A stretch of DNA of 64,000 nucleotides from an uncultured Clostridia bacterium (lineage in GTDB: Bacteria > Bacillota > Clostridia > Oscillospirales > Acutalibacteraceae): NCBI GenBank assembly GCA_947598155.1, contig CANQFC010000003.1:1-64000 (forward strand). The letters are read 5' to 3'. The position numbers were made by a program, and so were the translations under genes. Positions 24,215 to 32,543 of this stretch are shown one piece after another. Every line of letters starts with the position of its first letter. The stretch's first letter is position 1. The notes under the pieces are model-generated. The model worked only from the letters and a program-made list of their open reading frames with translations. It made no database searches and was not told where the DNA came from.

Positions 24215-25408
24215 TCATAATAAAAAATTTTTTGACAGCAATTCTTCATAAAGTTCCCTGTATTCGGAATACTTTTTCATTGCGTCAAATTCACAGGGGC
24301 AGTCCGTTTTGACTCCCGCCAAGGACTTCGCCGCGCTATACATTCTTTCCGTATCGCCGACGGGTACCGCAACGCCCCTTCCGTTCGTCAGGCTTTCGGG
24401 ACTTCCGCCCGTTTCGTATGTCACTGCGGGGGTTCCGCAGGCAACGGCCTCAAGATTGGTCGTCGGGTAGTTATCCTCATAAGTGGGGTTTAAAAAGACG
24501 TCCGCCGCGGTGTAGATTTCCGCAAGCTCCTTTGCGCTTTGCGTGCGTTCAATTCCTATAACGCCCTCAGGCATTTTCGCGGCTTGCGCGCCCGTAAGCC
24601 CAACAATGACAAGCGTTTCGTCCTTATCTAAATAAGACGCTATTTTAATTAAATCCGAAAGTCCCTTGCGCTCTTCCCAAACGCTCGCCACTCCCAAATA
24701 TATCTTTTTGTTTTCGGCGCCGTATTTTTTGCGGAAATCGCTCTTTGTCGGTTTAAAAATATTTGTGTTTATGCCGTTGTTTATCACCTTTACGGGATAT
24801 TCTCTAAGAAAAGATTTTTCCACAAGTCCTTTAAGCCAAACGGACGGGGTAACAAGCGTTAAGTTTGGAAGACCCGTAAAAAGCTCTTTTTTTTCATTAT
24901 AATTTTTTTCCGAGCTGTCAATCAGCAAGCTCTGCGGGTATTCTTTTTTTGACGGGCAGTTATTACAGCCGGTTTTCCATTTTTCACAGCCCGAAGCGGT
25001 AAAATACGCGCAGTGGCCTGTAAAGGACCAGCAGTCGTGCAAAGTCCAAACCAACGGTTTACCGCATTTTTTTAAATAGCCGAATAAAATTCTGACGTCA
25101 AGGTAATAACCGTGAATATTATGCAGATGAATAATGTCGGGGTCGTATTCTTGGATTTTACGCACTAAAGCCGCCGTCGCGTTTGACGAATAAAACCCCT
25201 GGCGGTCTGTGACTCTCGAAAGCGCTCCGTGAATTTTAACGAGCGTTTCACTGCCTATTTTGTAAGACGGCACGCCGTTCGGAGCAGTCCCCCTGCCGTA
25301 GCAGATAAGCCCTTCTCCGCCGTTTTGCTCAACGGTATTTAATATATCTACCGCTATTTTCCCCGTGCTGCCAAATCCGCAGGTAGAATTTATCTGAAGG
25401 ATTTTCAT
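24215..25408 (-). CDS. GT4-family glycosyltransferase
   Basis: 397 residues. N-terminal ILQINSTCGFGSTGKIAVDI is a glycine-rich loop of the GT-B fold. HLHNIHGYYLDVRIL and WTLHDCWSFTGHCAYFT are typical of the subgroup with a WTLHDxWxxTGHC motif, followed by a Cys cluster (SGCEKWKTGCNNCP). The donor-site EDNYPTTNLEAVACGTPA is near residue 320. Probably adds a sugar to the same lipid-linked glycan. Its start overlaps the stop of the preceding glycosyltransferase gene. Confidence 0.92.
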   Translation of the reverse strand: MKILQINSTCGFGSTGKIAVDILNTVEQNGGEGLICYGRGTAPNGVPSYKIGSETLVKIHGALSRVTDRQGFYSSNATAALVRKIQEYDPDIIHLHNIHGYYLDVRILFGYLKKCGKPLVWTLHDCWSFTGHCAYFTASGCEKWKTGCNNCPSKKEYPQSLLIDSSEKNYNEKKELFTGLPNLTLVTPSVWLKGLVEKSFLREYPVKVINNGINTNIFKPTKSDFRKKYGAENKKIYLGVASVWEERKGLSDLIKIASYLDKDETLVIVGLTGAQAAKMPEGVIGIERTQSAKELAEIYTAADVFLNPTYEDNYPTTNLEAVACGTPAVTYETGGSPESLTNGRGVAVPVGDTERMYSAAKSLAGVKTDCPCEFDAMKKYSEYRELYEELLSKNFLL

Positions 25409-26622
25409 TTATTCCCCTCCGAAGAGCCGATTATGCCGTTCAGCGCCCGCGTAAGGCTGTCAATAAAGCTTTTGCCCGTAAAATTGTTCACATAATATTC
25501 CCGCCCGCGGTCGGCGCAGACGGCATACTTTTCACTGTTGTCCGCATAATCCGCGATAGCTTTTGCCAGCGCTTCGCTGTCATCGGCGGGAACGCATATC
25601 CCGCAGCCCGACTCCTCAATTATCTGTTCGGCGGCGCCGCTTACCGCTGCGATTATCGGTCTGTTCCCGGACATATATTCCTGAAGCTTTGCCGGCACAG
25701 TTTGCCCTATAACTCCCTGCTGTTTAAGCGTTAAAAGGAAAACGTCGGTATTTTCGTACCGTTTCCAAAGCTCCTCTTTCGGAATACGTCCGTAAAATGT
25801 GATAATTTTATCGGTATGGAGCTTTTCAGAAAGTTCTTTGCATTTCTGAAGCTCGCTCCCGTCGCCGTAAATTTCAATTTTAATATCGTCTCTGCCTGAG
25901 ATAATCGACGCGGCCTTTATTATACATTCAACGTTCTGAACACTGCCTATATTGCCGCCGAAAGAAAACACAAAAGGTTCGCCCTTATTGCGCATTTTCG
26001 GTTTAAGATTCATATCGTCAGAGTGCTGGGGAATATAGACTATTTTATTTTCAGGCACACCGTTCACCTTGCAAAGATACTCGATAAACGGCTTTGAGGT
26101 TACGCCGATGCAGTCCGCGCTGTTATAAATGCTTTTTGAATATTTGCTCATTACTTTGAAAAGGGGATTTTTCTCGCTTATGTTCCAAGCTTTAAGCGAT
26201 TCGGGCCAAAGGTCAAGGCAGTAAATAAAAAAAGGTAGTGCGCCTTTTTTTGCGAACGCGCGCGCGGCGTTTGCCATAAGCACGGGAGAAGTCTGGTAGC
26301 AAACCGCAACGTCATAATCCCCGCGCAGGTTCAGCGCCTTACCCGTTGACGTCAGGCAAAACGAGGCATAATTTAAAGCGCGGAAAAATATGCCGTTCCG
26401 TCTTGAAACGGAAAAACAGCGGATAACATTTACGCCGTTCCAGACGAATTTTCTGTTTTTTAAACCTTTGCATCCCGCAGGCACTTTACCCGTTTCATAG
26501 TCGGGGAGCGACGTTAACACCGTTACCCGATGTCCTTCTTCCGCAAGCATTTTCGCAATTTCATTTATGCGAAAATTGTCCGGATAAAAGTGCTGAGATA
26601 CTATAAGAATATTCAAAGCCAT
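25405..26622 (-). CDS. GT4-family glycosyltransferase, WbuB-like
   Basis: 405 residues. NILIVSQHFYPDNFRINEIA and GHRVTVLTSLPDYETG are the opening of the WbuB-type glycosyltransferases, often linked to N-acetylfucosamine transfer; this specificity is not established here. GGNIGSVQNVECII and PAKLQEYMSGNRPIIAAVSG form the nucleotide-sugar site. First glycosyltransferase after yebC, and coupled to the next one by a 4-bp overlap. Confidence 0.9.
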   Translation of the reverse strand: MALNILIVSQHFYPDNFRINEIAKMLAEEGHRVTVLTSLPDYETGKVPAGCKGLKNRKFVWNGVNVIRCFSVSRRNGIFFRALNYASFCLTSTGKALNLRGDYDVAVCYQTSPVLMANAARAFAKKGALPFFIYCLDLWPESLKAWNISEKNPLFKVMSKYSKSIYNSADCIGVTSKPFIEYLCKVNGVPENKIVYIPQHSDDMNLKPKMRNKGEPFVFSFGGNIGSVQNVECIIKAASIISGRDDIKIEIYGDGSELQKCKELSEKLHTDKIITFYGRIPKEELWKRYENTDVFLLTLKQQGVIGQTVPAKLQEYMSGNRPIIAAVSGAAEQIIEESGCGICVPADDSEALAKAIADYADNSEKYAVCADRGREYYVNNFTGKSFIDSLTRALNGIIGSSEGNK

Positions 26623-26636
26623 CCTCCTGAGGAATA

Positions 26637-27377
26637 TTATCCTTCGTAATCGTCTTCATTCTCCCAATTATGATAAACATTCTGAATGTCGTCGTTATCG
26701 TCAAACATTTCAAGCATTCTGCCCATATTTTTTATATCGTCGGGATTTGAAAGCGCAGTGTATGAAGACGGAACATATTCGACCTCCGCCGAAATGTATT
26801 TGTATCCCTTTGATTCAAGGTCGTCGCGAACGGCGCCCATATCGTTGGGCTCAGTGCGCACATCGTAAATCTCATCATCCGTAATAAAGTCAACGGCGCC
26901 TGCCTCAATGGCGTCCGTCATAAGCTGTTCTTCGTCGATGCCTTCTTTCTCAAAAAGGATGACGCCCTGACGGCTGAACATAAACGAAACACAGCCGCTT
27001 GTGCCCATATTGCCGCCGAATTTGTCAAAAGCATGGCGCACGTCCGCGGCGGTTCTGTTGCGGTTGTCCGTAAGCGCTTCGACTATAACCGCAATCCCCG
27101 ACGGACCGTAGCCCTCGTAAACTATATCTTCGTAATTGTCGCTTCCGCCCTCGCCCGCGGCTTTTTTGATTATTCTGTCAATGTTGTCGTTAGGCACATT
27201 CGCCGCCTTTGCCTTGGCGATAACGTCTTTAAGTTTTGAGTTTCCGGCAGGGTCGGGGCCGCCTTCTTTAACGGCTACGGCGATCTCTCTCCCGATTTTT
27301 GTAAACACCTTTGCTCTGGCATTATCTGTTTTTTCTTTTTTCCTTTTAATGGTACTCCATTTTGAATGTCCGGACAT
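26637..27377 (-). CDS. YebC/PmpR-family protein (TACO1 family)
   Basis: 246 residues, usual length. MSGHSKWSTIKRKKEKTDNA is the invariant family start; NVPNDNIDRIIKKAAGEG and YEGYGPSGIAVIVEALTDN follow. Family members were named as transcription regulators; more recent work links them to translation, relieving ribosome stalling. GT genes follow at 15 bp. Confidence 0.95.
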   Translation of the reverse strand: MSGHSKWSTIKRKKEKTDNARAKVFTKIGREIAVAVKEGGPDPAGNSKLKDVIAKAKAANVPNDNIDRIIKKAAGEGGSDNYEDIVYEGYGPSGIAVIVEALTDNRNRTAADVRHAFDKFGGNMGTSGCVSFMFSRQGVILFEKEGIDEEQLMTDAIEAGAVDFITDDEIYDVRTEPNDMGAVRDDLESKGYKYISAEVEYVPSSYTALSNPDDIKNMGRMLEMFDDNDDIQNVYHNWENEDDYEG

Positions 27378-27582
27378 AGCTATACCTCTGCATTATAAAA
27401 TTTTACTCTTTATTTTACCACATAATACTATATAATTCAATAGTTAACATTTATTTGTGCAAACGCCGTATTAAAATATTTCGCAAAAATATTTTAAATA
27501 CTGTTCAAAATTCCGAAAATGTGTTACAATAGACAAAATTATTCAGTATAGCAAAAAATAAACTGAACAGTGGTGATAATTT
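27378..27582 (+). promoter_or_regulatory. yebC-uxaC divergent intergenic region
   Basis: A candidate promoter for uxaC is the extended -10 TGTTACAAT at about 27519-27527, with a poor -35. Downstream of it, ttcagt (27542-27547) and actgaa (27562-27567) form an inverted repeat that could be an operator for a sugar-acid regulator. Both assignments are tentative. Confidence 0.35.
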
Positions 27583-28986
27583 ATGAAATCGTTTATGGAC
27601 GAGGATTTTCTTTTGACAACAGATACGGCAAAGGAAATATTCAATTACGGGGCAAAGGATACGCCGATTTTTGACTGGCACTGTCATTTGTCTCCGAAAG
27701 AAATTTATGAAAACAAAACTCCCCGCGACATCACGGAGCTATGGCTTGGCGGCGATCATTACAAATGGCGCGCCATGCGCAGTTACGGCATTGAGGAAAA
27801 ATATATTACCGGCGACGCTTCGCCTTATGAGAAATTTTTAAAATACGCCGAGGCCCTGAGCTATTGCATAGGAAATCCGCTGTATCATTGGACTCATCTC
27901 GAACTTCAGCGTTATTTCGACGTTTATGAGCCGTTGACTTTGAAATCAGCGCCCTCAATTTGGCAGAAATGCAACGAAAAAATAAAAAGCGGCGGCTTTA
28001 CTCCTAAAGAGCTTATTGAAAAATCAAACGTCGTTTGCGTATGCACAACGGACGACGCCGCTGACACGCTTGAATACCACAAGCTTTTGGCGCAGGACAG
28101 CGCCTTTAAGTGCAGGGTTCTGCCGGCATTCAGACCCGACAAAGCGTTTCTTATAGGCACCCCTGCGTTTACTTCGTGGATAGCCGCTATGGAAACCGCC
28201 GCCGAAATGAAGATTACGTCGTTTGAGGAGCTTAAAACGGCGCTTGGCAGGAGAATTGAATTTTTTGATTCCATGGGCTGCCGGGCGTCCGACCATTCGT
28301 TCGCGTCCTGCCCGTACACGGAGGCCTCCGCTCAAGAGCTTGAGGAAATATTTAAAAAGGCGCTTTCCGGCGGTTATTTAACGGACACGGAGACAGACAA
28401 ATACCGTACCGCCCTTTTGCAGTTCCTCGGCAGAGAATACGCAAAAAAAGGCTGGGTAATGGAACTGCACCTCGGCGCTATGCGCAACAACAACACAAAG
28501 ATGTTTTTATCTTTGGGCGCAGACACGGGCTTTGACTCTGTTGACGACCGGCCGATAGCCGAAAATCTTTCAAAATTTATGGATTCTCTTGAGAAAGACG
28601 GGTTGCTTCCGAAGACTGTGCTTTTTACGCTCAATCCTAAGGATAACACCGTGCTTGGCACAATGCTCGGCAACTTTCAATCAAGCGAGGCGCATTCAAA
28701 AATTCAATTCGGCTCGGCGTGGTGGTTCAACGACCATTACAACGGTATGCGCCAACATCTTACCGACCTCGCCTCTTTGGGCGTGCTCGGCAAATTCATC
28801 GGTATGATAACCGATTCAAGAAGTTTCCTTTCATACCCGAGGCACGAATACTTCCGAAGAATTCTCTGTGAAATGCTCGGCGGCCTCGTTGAGGACGGCA
28901 AATACCCGTGCGATATAGCGTTTTTATCACAGGTAGTCGCCGATATTTCGTTTAACAACGCCAAAAAATATTTCGGAATCAAATAA
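27583..28986 (+). CDS. uxaC: Glucuronate (uronate) isomerase
   Basis: 467 residues. Isomerises D-glucuronate to D-fructuronate and D-galacturonate to D-tagaturonate, the entry into uronate breakdown. Amidohydrolase-type metal ligands appear in FDWHCHLSPKEI near the N-terminus, with WELHLGAMRNN-like WVMELHLGAMRNNN in the middle and MITDSRSFLSYPRHEYFRRI near the end. The start has GTGGTGA upstream. No other uronate genes are in the window, so it stands alone on its strand. Confidence 0.95.
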   Translation: MKSFMDEDFLLTTDTAKEIFNYGAKDTPIFDWHCHLSPKEIYENKTPRDITELWLGGDHYKWRAMRSYGIEEKYITGDASPYEKFLKYAEALSYCIGNPLYHWTHLELQRYFDVYEPLTLKSAPSIWQKCNEKIKSGGFTPKELIEKSNVVCVCTTDDAADTLEYHKLLAQDSAFKCRVLPAFRPDKAFLIGTPAFTSWIAAMETAAEMKITSFEELKTALGRRIEFFDSMGCRASDHSFASCPYTEASAQELEEIFKKALSGGYLTDTETDKYRTALLQFLGREYAKKGWVMELHLGAMRNNNTKMFLSLGADTGFDSVDDRPIAENLSKFMDSLEKDGLLPKTVLFTLNPKDNTVLGTMLGNFQSSEAHSKIQFGSAWWFNDHYNGMRQHLTDLASLGVLGKFIGMITDSRSFLSYPRHEYFRRILCEMLGGLVEDGKYPCDIAFLSQVVADISFNNAKKYFGIK

Positions 28987-29006
28987 GCATAAAGAATTTT
29001 CACACA

Positions 29007-29086
29007 TAACTTAGGCAAGAGATGTCCCACGCCTCCTGAGGCGGGTTCCATTTTCCTCCTGCCACGCCGCTTGACGGGGCAAGCCC
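29007..29086 (+). repeat. Structured repeat, copy C (left of HAD-asnA)
   Basis: Begins with taacttaggcaagagatgtc (29007-29026), the exact reverse complement of 31233-31252. It continues with the hairpin cgcct/aggcg and ends gccacgccgcttgacggggcaag, which matches the far end of the element at 31124-31252. Compared with that copy it lacks the internal conserved-loop hairpin. The two copies face each other across the HAD-asnA pair. Confidence 0.7.
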
Positions 29087-29122
29087 TTTATTTAAAACCG
29101 TTTATCTGATAAAGGAGAAAAA

Positions 29123-29938
29123 ATGTCAGTTCAAATTATCGCGACAGACCTTGACGGCACGCTTTTGGCGCCCGACCACATAACCGTTACGGAAAGAACG
29201 AAAAGCGCGCTCTTAAAAGCACATAAAAAGGGCGTTAAAATAGCAGTGGCAACAGGCAGAACGCTCGGATTCATCACGCCTGTAATCGAGCAGATTCCGT
29301 TTATTGATTATGTAATCTACTCAAACGGCGCAAGCGTTTATGACATTCACGGCAAAAAAATAATTTTTAAGAATCATATTCCGCCCGATATTACGGCTTC
29401 AATTTTGAAAAAGCTTGACGGGTTAAACGTATATTACAATATTTACATTGACAGCAAAGTTTATACGCAGGAAAACAAAGCGCAGTATTACACGAACCGC
29501 GATTTACCGGAAGAATTTTTAAAAATTTTTATCGCTTCCGCAAACGTCTGCCAAAACCTTTGCAGGGAGCTTGACGGCAAAGGCGCGGAAATTGTCGCGG
29601 TTTATTCCGAAGACGAGGTTCTAAGAAACAGCATCGGCGAATATTTTAATTCATTGGGACTCCTTGTCACCGCTTCGCTTAAAGACGAAATCGAGGCGAC
29701 TGTGCCGTCGGCTAACAAGGGTACGGCGCTTTCAGCCCTATGCGAGATTTTGAATATCGGTCAAGACGGGGCTATGGCGTTCGGCGACGCCTTAAACGAC
29801 ATTCAGATGATTGAATTTGCAAAATATTCGTTTGCTATGGGCAACGCCTGCGAAGAATTAAAAAAAGCGGCGTCATATACCGCCCTTTCAAATGCCGACG
29901 ACGGGCTCGCGAAGGCAGTCGAAAAATACGCTTTATGA
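29123..29938 (+). CDS. Cof-type HAD-IIB phosphatase
   Basis: 271 residues. Motif I IIATDLDGTLLAPD, motif II VAVATGRT-type KIAVATGRTLGF, motifs III/IV in VPSANKGTALSALCEIL and AMAFGDALNDIQMIEFA, and the C-terminal AMGNACEELKKAASY typical of Cof/YidA sugar phosphatases. Cytoplasmic; substrate unknown. GGAGA lies 8 nt before the start. It ends 97 bp before asnA. Confidence 0.92.
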   Translation: MSVQIIATDLDGTLLAPDHITVTERTKSALLKAHKKGVKIAVATGRTLGFITPVIEQIPFIDYVIYSNGASVYDIHGKKIIFKNHIPPDITASILKKLDGLNVYYNIYIDSKVYTQENKAQYYTNRDLPEEFLKIFIASANVCQNLCRELDGKGAEIVAVYSEDEVLRNSIGEYFNSLGLLVTASLKDEIEATVPSANKGTALSALCEILNIGQDGAMAFGDALNDIQMIEFAKYSFAMGNACEELKKAASYTALSNADDGLAKAVEKYAL

Positions 29939-29972
29939 CGGCGGGTCAGCCCCTTGTTGTATCATGTTCTTG

Positions 29973-30001
29973 TTGACTGACTCGGTCGGTTATGTTATCA
30001 T
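29973..30001 (+). promoter_or_regulatory. Promoter for asnA
   Basis: TTGACT (29973-29978), a 17-nt spacer and TATCAT (29996-30001), 34 bp before the TTG start of asnA. It suggests asnA can be transcribed independently of the HAD gene. Confidence 0.6.
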
Positions 30002-30035
30002 AATTTCATATTTTCTATGGAAAGGACTCTTAACT

Positions 30036-31043
30036 TTGAACACTGTAACAGTACCCAAGGATTATGCTCCTAAGCTCAACAGCTATGACCAGCAAAGAGC
30101 TATTTCATATATAAAACAGACGTTTCAGTTCGGCTTTGCGGACGCTCTGGGCTTAAAAAGGGTCTCCGCTCCGTTGTTCGTTACGGAAAGTTCAGGTCTT
30201 AACGACAATCTTAACGGCGTTGAAAGACCCGTGTCGTTTGACATTCCGGCAATCGGAGAAGACGCGCAGGTCGTCCATTCGCTCGCAAAATGGAAAAGGC
30301 TTGCCCTGAAACGCTACAATTTCAACGTTCACGAGGGGCTTTACACCGATATGAACGCTATAAGGCGCGACGAGGAGCTTGACAATCTTCATTCCGTTTA
30401 CGTTGACCAGTGGGATTGGGAAAAAATCATTCTTCCCGAGGACAGGACGGAAAAATACCTTAAAAGTACGGTTCAAAATATTGTCGATGTTATTTGCGAC
30501 TCCTCTGAAAAGCTAAAAAAGCAGTTTCCGCAGATAACCGTTTCTCTTTCAAGGAAAATTTCCTTTATTACATCGCAGGAGCTTGAGGATATATACCCCG
30601 ATTTATGCCCTCACGAGCGTGAAAACGAATATCTGAAAATACATAAAACCGCATTTATTATGCAAATCGGCGGAAAACTGCGTTCGGGCAAGCCGCACGA
30701 CGGCAGAGCCCCCGACTATGACGACTGGGCGCTCAACGGCGATATTCTGTTTTGGAATGATACGCTTGGCAGAGCCTTTGAAATATCGTCAATGGGAATC
30801 CGAGTAAACGCGGAAAGCCTTGACAGACAGCTTACAATTTCGGGCTGCGACGACAGGCGCGTTTTACCGTTCCATAAAATGCTTTTAAACGGCGAGCTGC
30901 CTCTGACAATCGGCGGCGGTATAGGGCAGTCAAGGCTTTGTATGCTGCTTATCGGCTGCGCGCACATAGGCGAGGTTCAGTCAAGTATTTGGGACAGTGA
31001 AACTTATAAAATCTGCGAAGAAAACGGCATAGCATTGCTTTAA
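30036..31043 (+). CDS. asnA: Aspartate--ammonia ligase (asparagine synthetase A)
   Basis: Makes asparagine from aspartate and ammonia with ATP, giving AMP. 335 residues against about 330 for the Escherichia coli enzyme. Shared landmarks: QVVHSLAKWKRLALKRYNF, HEGLYTDMNAIRRDEELDN, LHSVYVDQWDWE, KPHDGRAPDYDDW, ALNGDILFWN, ELSSMGIRV-like EISSMGIRVNAE and IGGGIGQSRLCMLL. I chose the TTG at 30036 with GGAAAGG upstream. The frame extends back to 29892, but that would overlap the HAD gene and add residues the family lacks. Confidence 0.95.
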   Translation: MNTVTVPKDYAPKLNSYDQQRAISYIKQTFQFGFADALGLKRVSAPLFVTESSGLNDNLNGVERPVSFDIPAIGEDAQVVHSLAKWKRLALKRYNFNVHEGLYTDMNAIRRDEELDNLHSVYVDQWDWEKIILPEDRTEKYLKSTVQNIVDVICDSSEKLKKQFPQITVSLSRKISFITSQELEDIYPDLCPHERENEYLKIHKTAFIMQIGGKLRSGKPHDGRAPDYDDWALNGDILFWNDTLGRAFEISSMGIRVNAESLDRQLTISGCDDRRVLPFHKMLLNGELPLTIGGGIGQSRLCMLLIGCAHIGEVQSSIWDSETYKICEENGIALL

Positions 31044-31072
31044 TACGGTAATTTTTTTACATATAACAAAAA

Positions 31073-31110
31073 CCCGAACAGTACCCTAATTTACTGTTCG
31101 GGCATTTTTT
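31073..31110 (+). terminator. Terminator of asnA
   Basis: cccgaacagta (31073-31083) and tactgttcggg (31092-31102) form a perfect 11-bp stem, 8-nt loop, followed by catttttt. It starts 29 bp after the asnA stop. Confidence 0.9.
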
Positions 31111-31123
31111 ATTTTAACAAGTG

Positions 31124-31252
31124 CTTACCCCGTCATTAAACGTGGCAAGGCGCGGTGTAAACCGCGCTGAGAAATCAGTGGAGACCAAATCCCCACAGAT
31201 TCCGAAAATGTCTCCCGCCTTCTGAGGCGGGAGACATCTCTTGCCTAAGTTA
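31124..31252 (-). repeat. Structured repeat, copy B (contains the conserved-loop hairpin)
   Basis: Inverse of copy C at 29007-29086 at both ends. Inside it lie three stems: gcgcggt/accgcgc, the conserved-loop hairpin at 31173-31201 (minus-strand loop ggatttggtct, as at 3053-3063) and gtctcccgcct/aggcgggagac, an 11-bp stem. It ends just before the stop of the FemAB gene at 31274, so minus-strand transcripts would run into it. Confidence 0.75.
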
Positions 31253-31273
31253 TATTCTATTTGCTATATAAAA

Positions 31274-32527
31274 TTACTGCCTGTGTAAAAGCTTTGCCGC
31301 TTTTTTATATGCCCTTTTCAAGACGGGCATATATTTTTCCATAAGCTCATATTTAATTTTGTTGACAGGCAAAATAAATTCACCTGCATACTCAACAATT
31401 ATGGGGCTGAACTGACGCTTAAATTCATAAAGTCCGTCGTCAAACGTGCCTGCAAGACCGCCGAGGTTGAGATAATCACAGCCGTTTTCTATGCACTCTG
31501 TGCACTGCGAACCGAGTCCGCAAAGCGTTGCGCAAAATGAGGGGAAAATTGTGAGGTCACTGCCTGCATAAAGATACTCAGCAATTCTGATACCGTCTGT
31601 ATTTTGCGGATAAACCGTCAGAAGCGCGGCAAGGTTTACTGTATTGCCCCTTTCGTCTGAAATTTTTTTTGCTTCGGCAATTTGCCCTGTAATTTTTTCC
31701 GCCATATCAGGCTCTTTTTTCAATCTTGCTTCAAGATTTTTGATATATTTCTTTATATCGGTTTTCTCGAATCCGAAAAATGCTCCGTCAGAAAAAGCCT
31801 TTGACAAAAGCGTAAAATAGTCTTCCTCCCGAAGAGAAATATTCTGCCTTTTTTCGGTTGCGCTGATTATTCTTTTAAACTCCGTAATATTTTCGGGCGT
31901 CGGCACTGCTCTTTCGTAATAAAGACCTCTTGCCGACTGAAAATTAGCGTAATATTTGCGAATTTTCTGCTTATAATTCTTTTTTAATTCATCAAATTTG
32001 AGCGGCGTACCGTCCGCCTTTTTTAAAGGTATAAGCGCATTGAAACGTGGCTGAACCGCATCGTGAAGCCCTTTGCCGAAGCCGCCGTGAATAAATCCGA
32101 CGTCAGTAAAACTCTGCATATCGCTTTTGCCTTTTTCAATGTCAAATACGTCAAGAAAATTTTCAGTCGGAATGTCAGGAAGCGTTTTGCCCACGGGAAT
32201 CAATGGGTCGACGGTAATGGAATAAATGCCGTTATTTCTACAAAATTTTTCCGCACCGACAGCAAATGCTTTTACCATTTCCCTGTCAGAGTAATCCAAA
32301 AGCGGGCCGCGCGGAGCATAAGCGTACTTAAACCCGGGCAAAAGCTCACGCACAAGAATAAGGCAGACTCCGCAAATTGCGGTTTCATCATACATTCCGC
32401 AAAAATATGGCTTCCAATTGTTTTTAAGAACCGTCCAGGACTGCGTTTGCTGAATCGGCGCGCCCGAAAAGCTGTTTGCAAAGTCAGAAAACTCTTTTAC
32501 ATCAATATTTTCTTTGAAAATATACAT
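31274..32527 (-). CDS. FemAB-type peptidoglycan bridge ligase (distal copy)
   Basis: 417 residues from the ATG at 32527, with AAAGGAAG upstream; the frame starts earlier inside the neighbouring gene. Fem ligases add amino acids from aminoacyl-tRNA to the lipid II stem peptide on the cytoplasmic face. Two GNAT-like halves are seen: QQTQSWTVLKNNWKPYF in the first, and ALLTVYPQNTDGIRIAEYLY with YLNLGGLAGTFDDGLYEFKR in the second. A charged helical insert (KNLEARLKKEPDMAEK) is the coiled-coil arm. Amino acid added is unknown. Confidence 0.88.
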   Translation of the reverse strand: MYIFKENIDVKEFSDFANSFSGAPIQQTQSWTVLKNNWKPYFCGMYDETAICGVCLILVRELLPGFKYAYAPRGPLLDYSDREMVKAFAVGAEKFCRNNGIYSITVDPLIPVGKTLPDIPTENFLDVFDIEKGKSDMQSFTDVGFIHGGFGKGLHDAVQPRFNALIPLKKADGTPLKFDELKKNYKQKIRKYYANFQSARGLYYERAVPTPENITEFKRIISATEKRQNISLREEDYFTLLSKAFSDGAFFGFEKTDIKKYIKNLEARLKKEPDMAEKITGQIAEAKKISDERGNTVNLAALLTVYPQNTDGIRIAEYLYAGSDLTIFPSFCATLCGLGSQCTECIENGCDYLNLGGLAGTFDDGLYEFKRQFSPIIVEYAGEFILPVNKIKYELMEKYMPVLKRAYKKAAKLLHRQ

Positions 32528-32543
32528 AAACAACTTCCTTTTA

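Noticed and set aside
29892-30035. N-terminal extension of asnA by 48 residues
   Set aside because: It would overlap the HAD gene and cross the asnA promoter; the AsnA family has no such extension, and a TTG with a ribosome site fits the family start.
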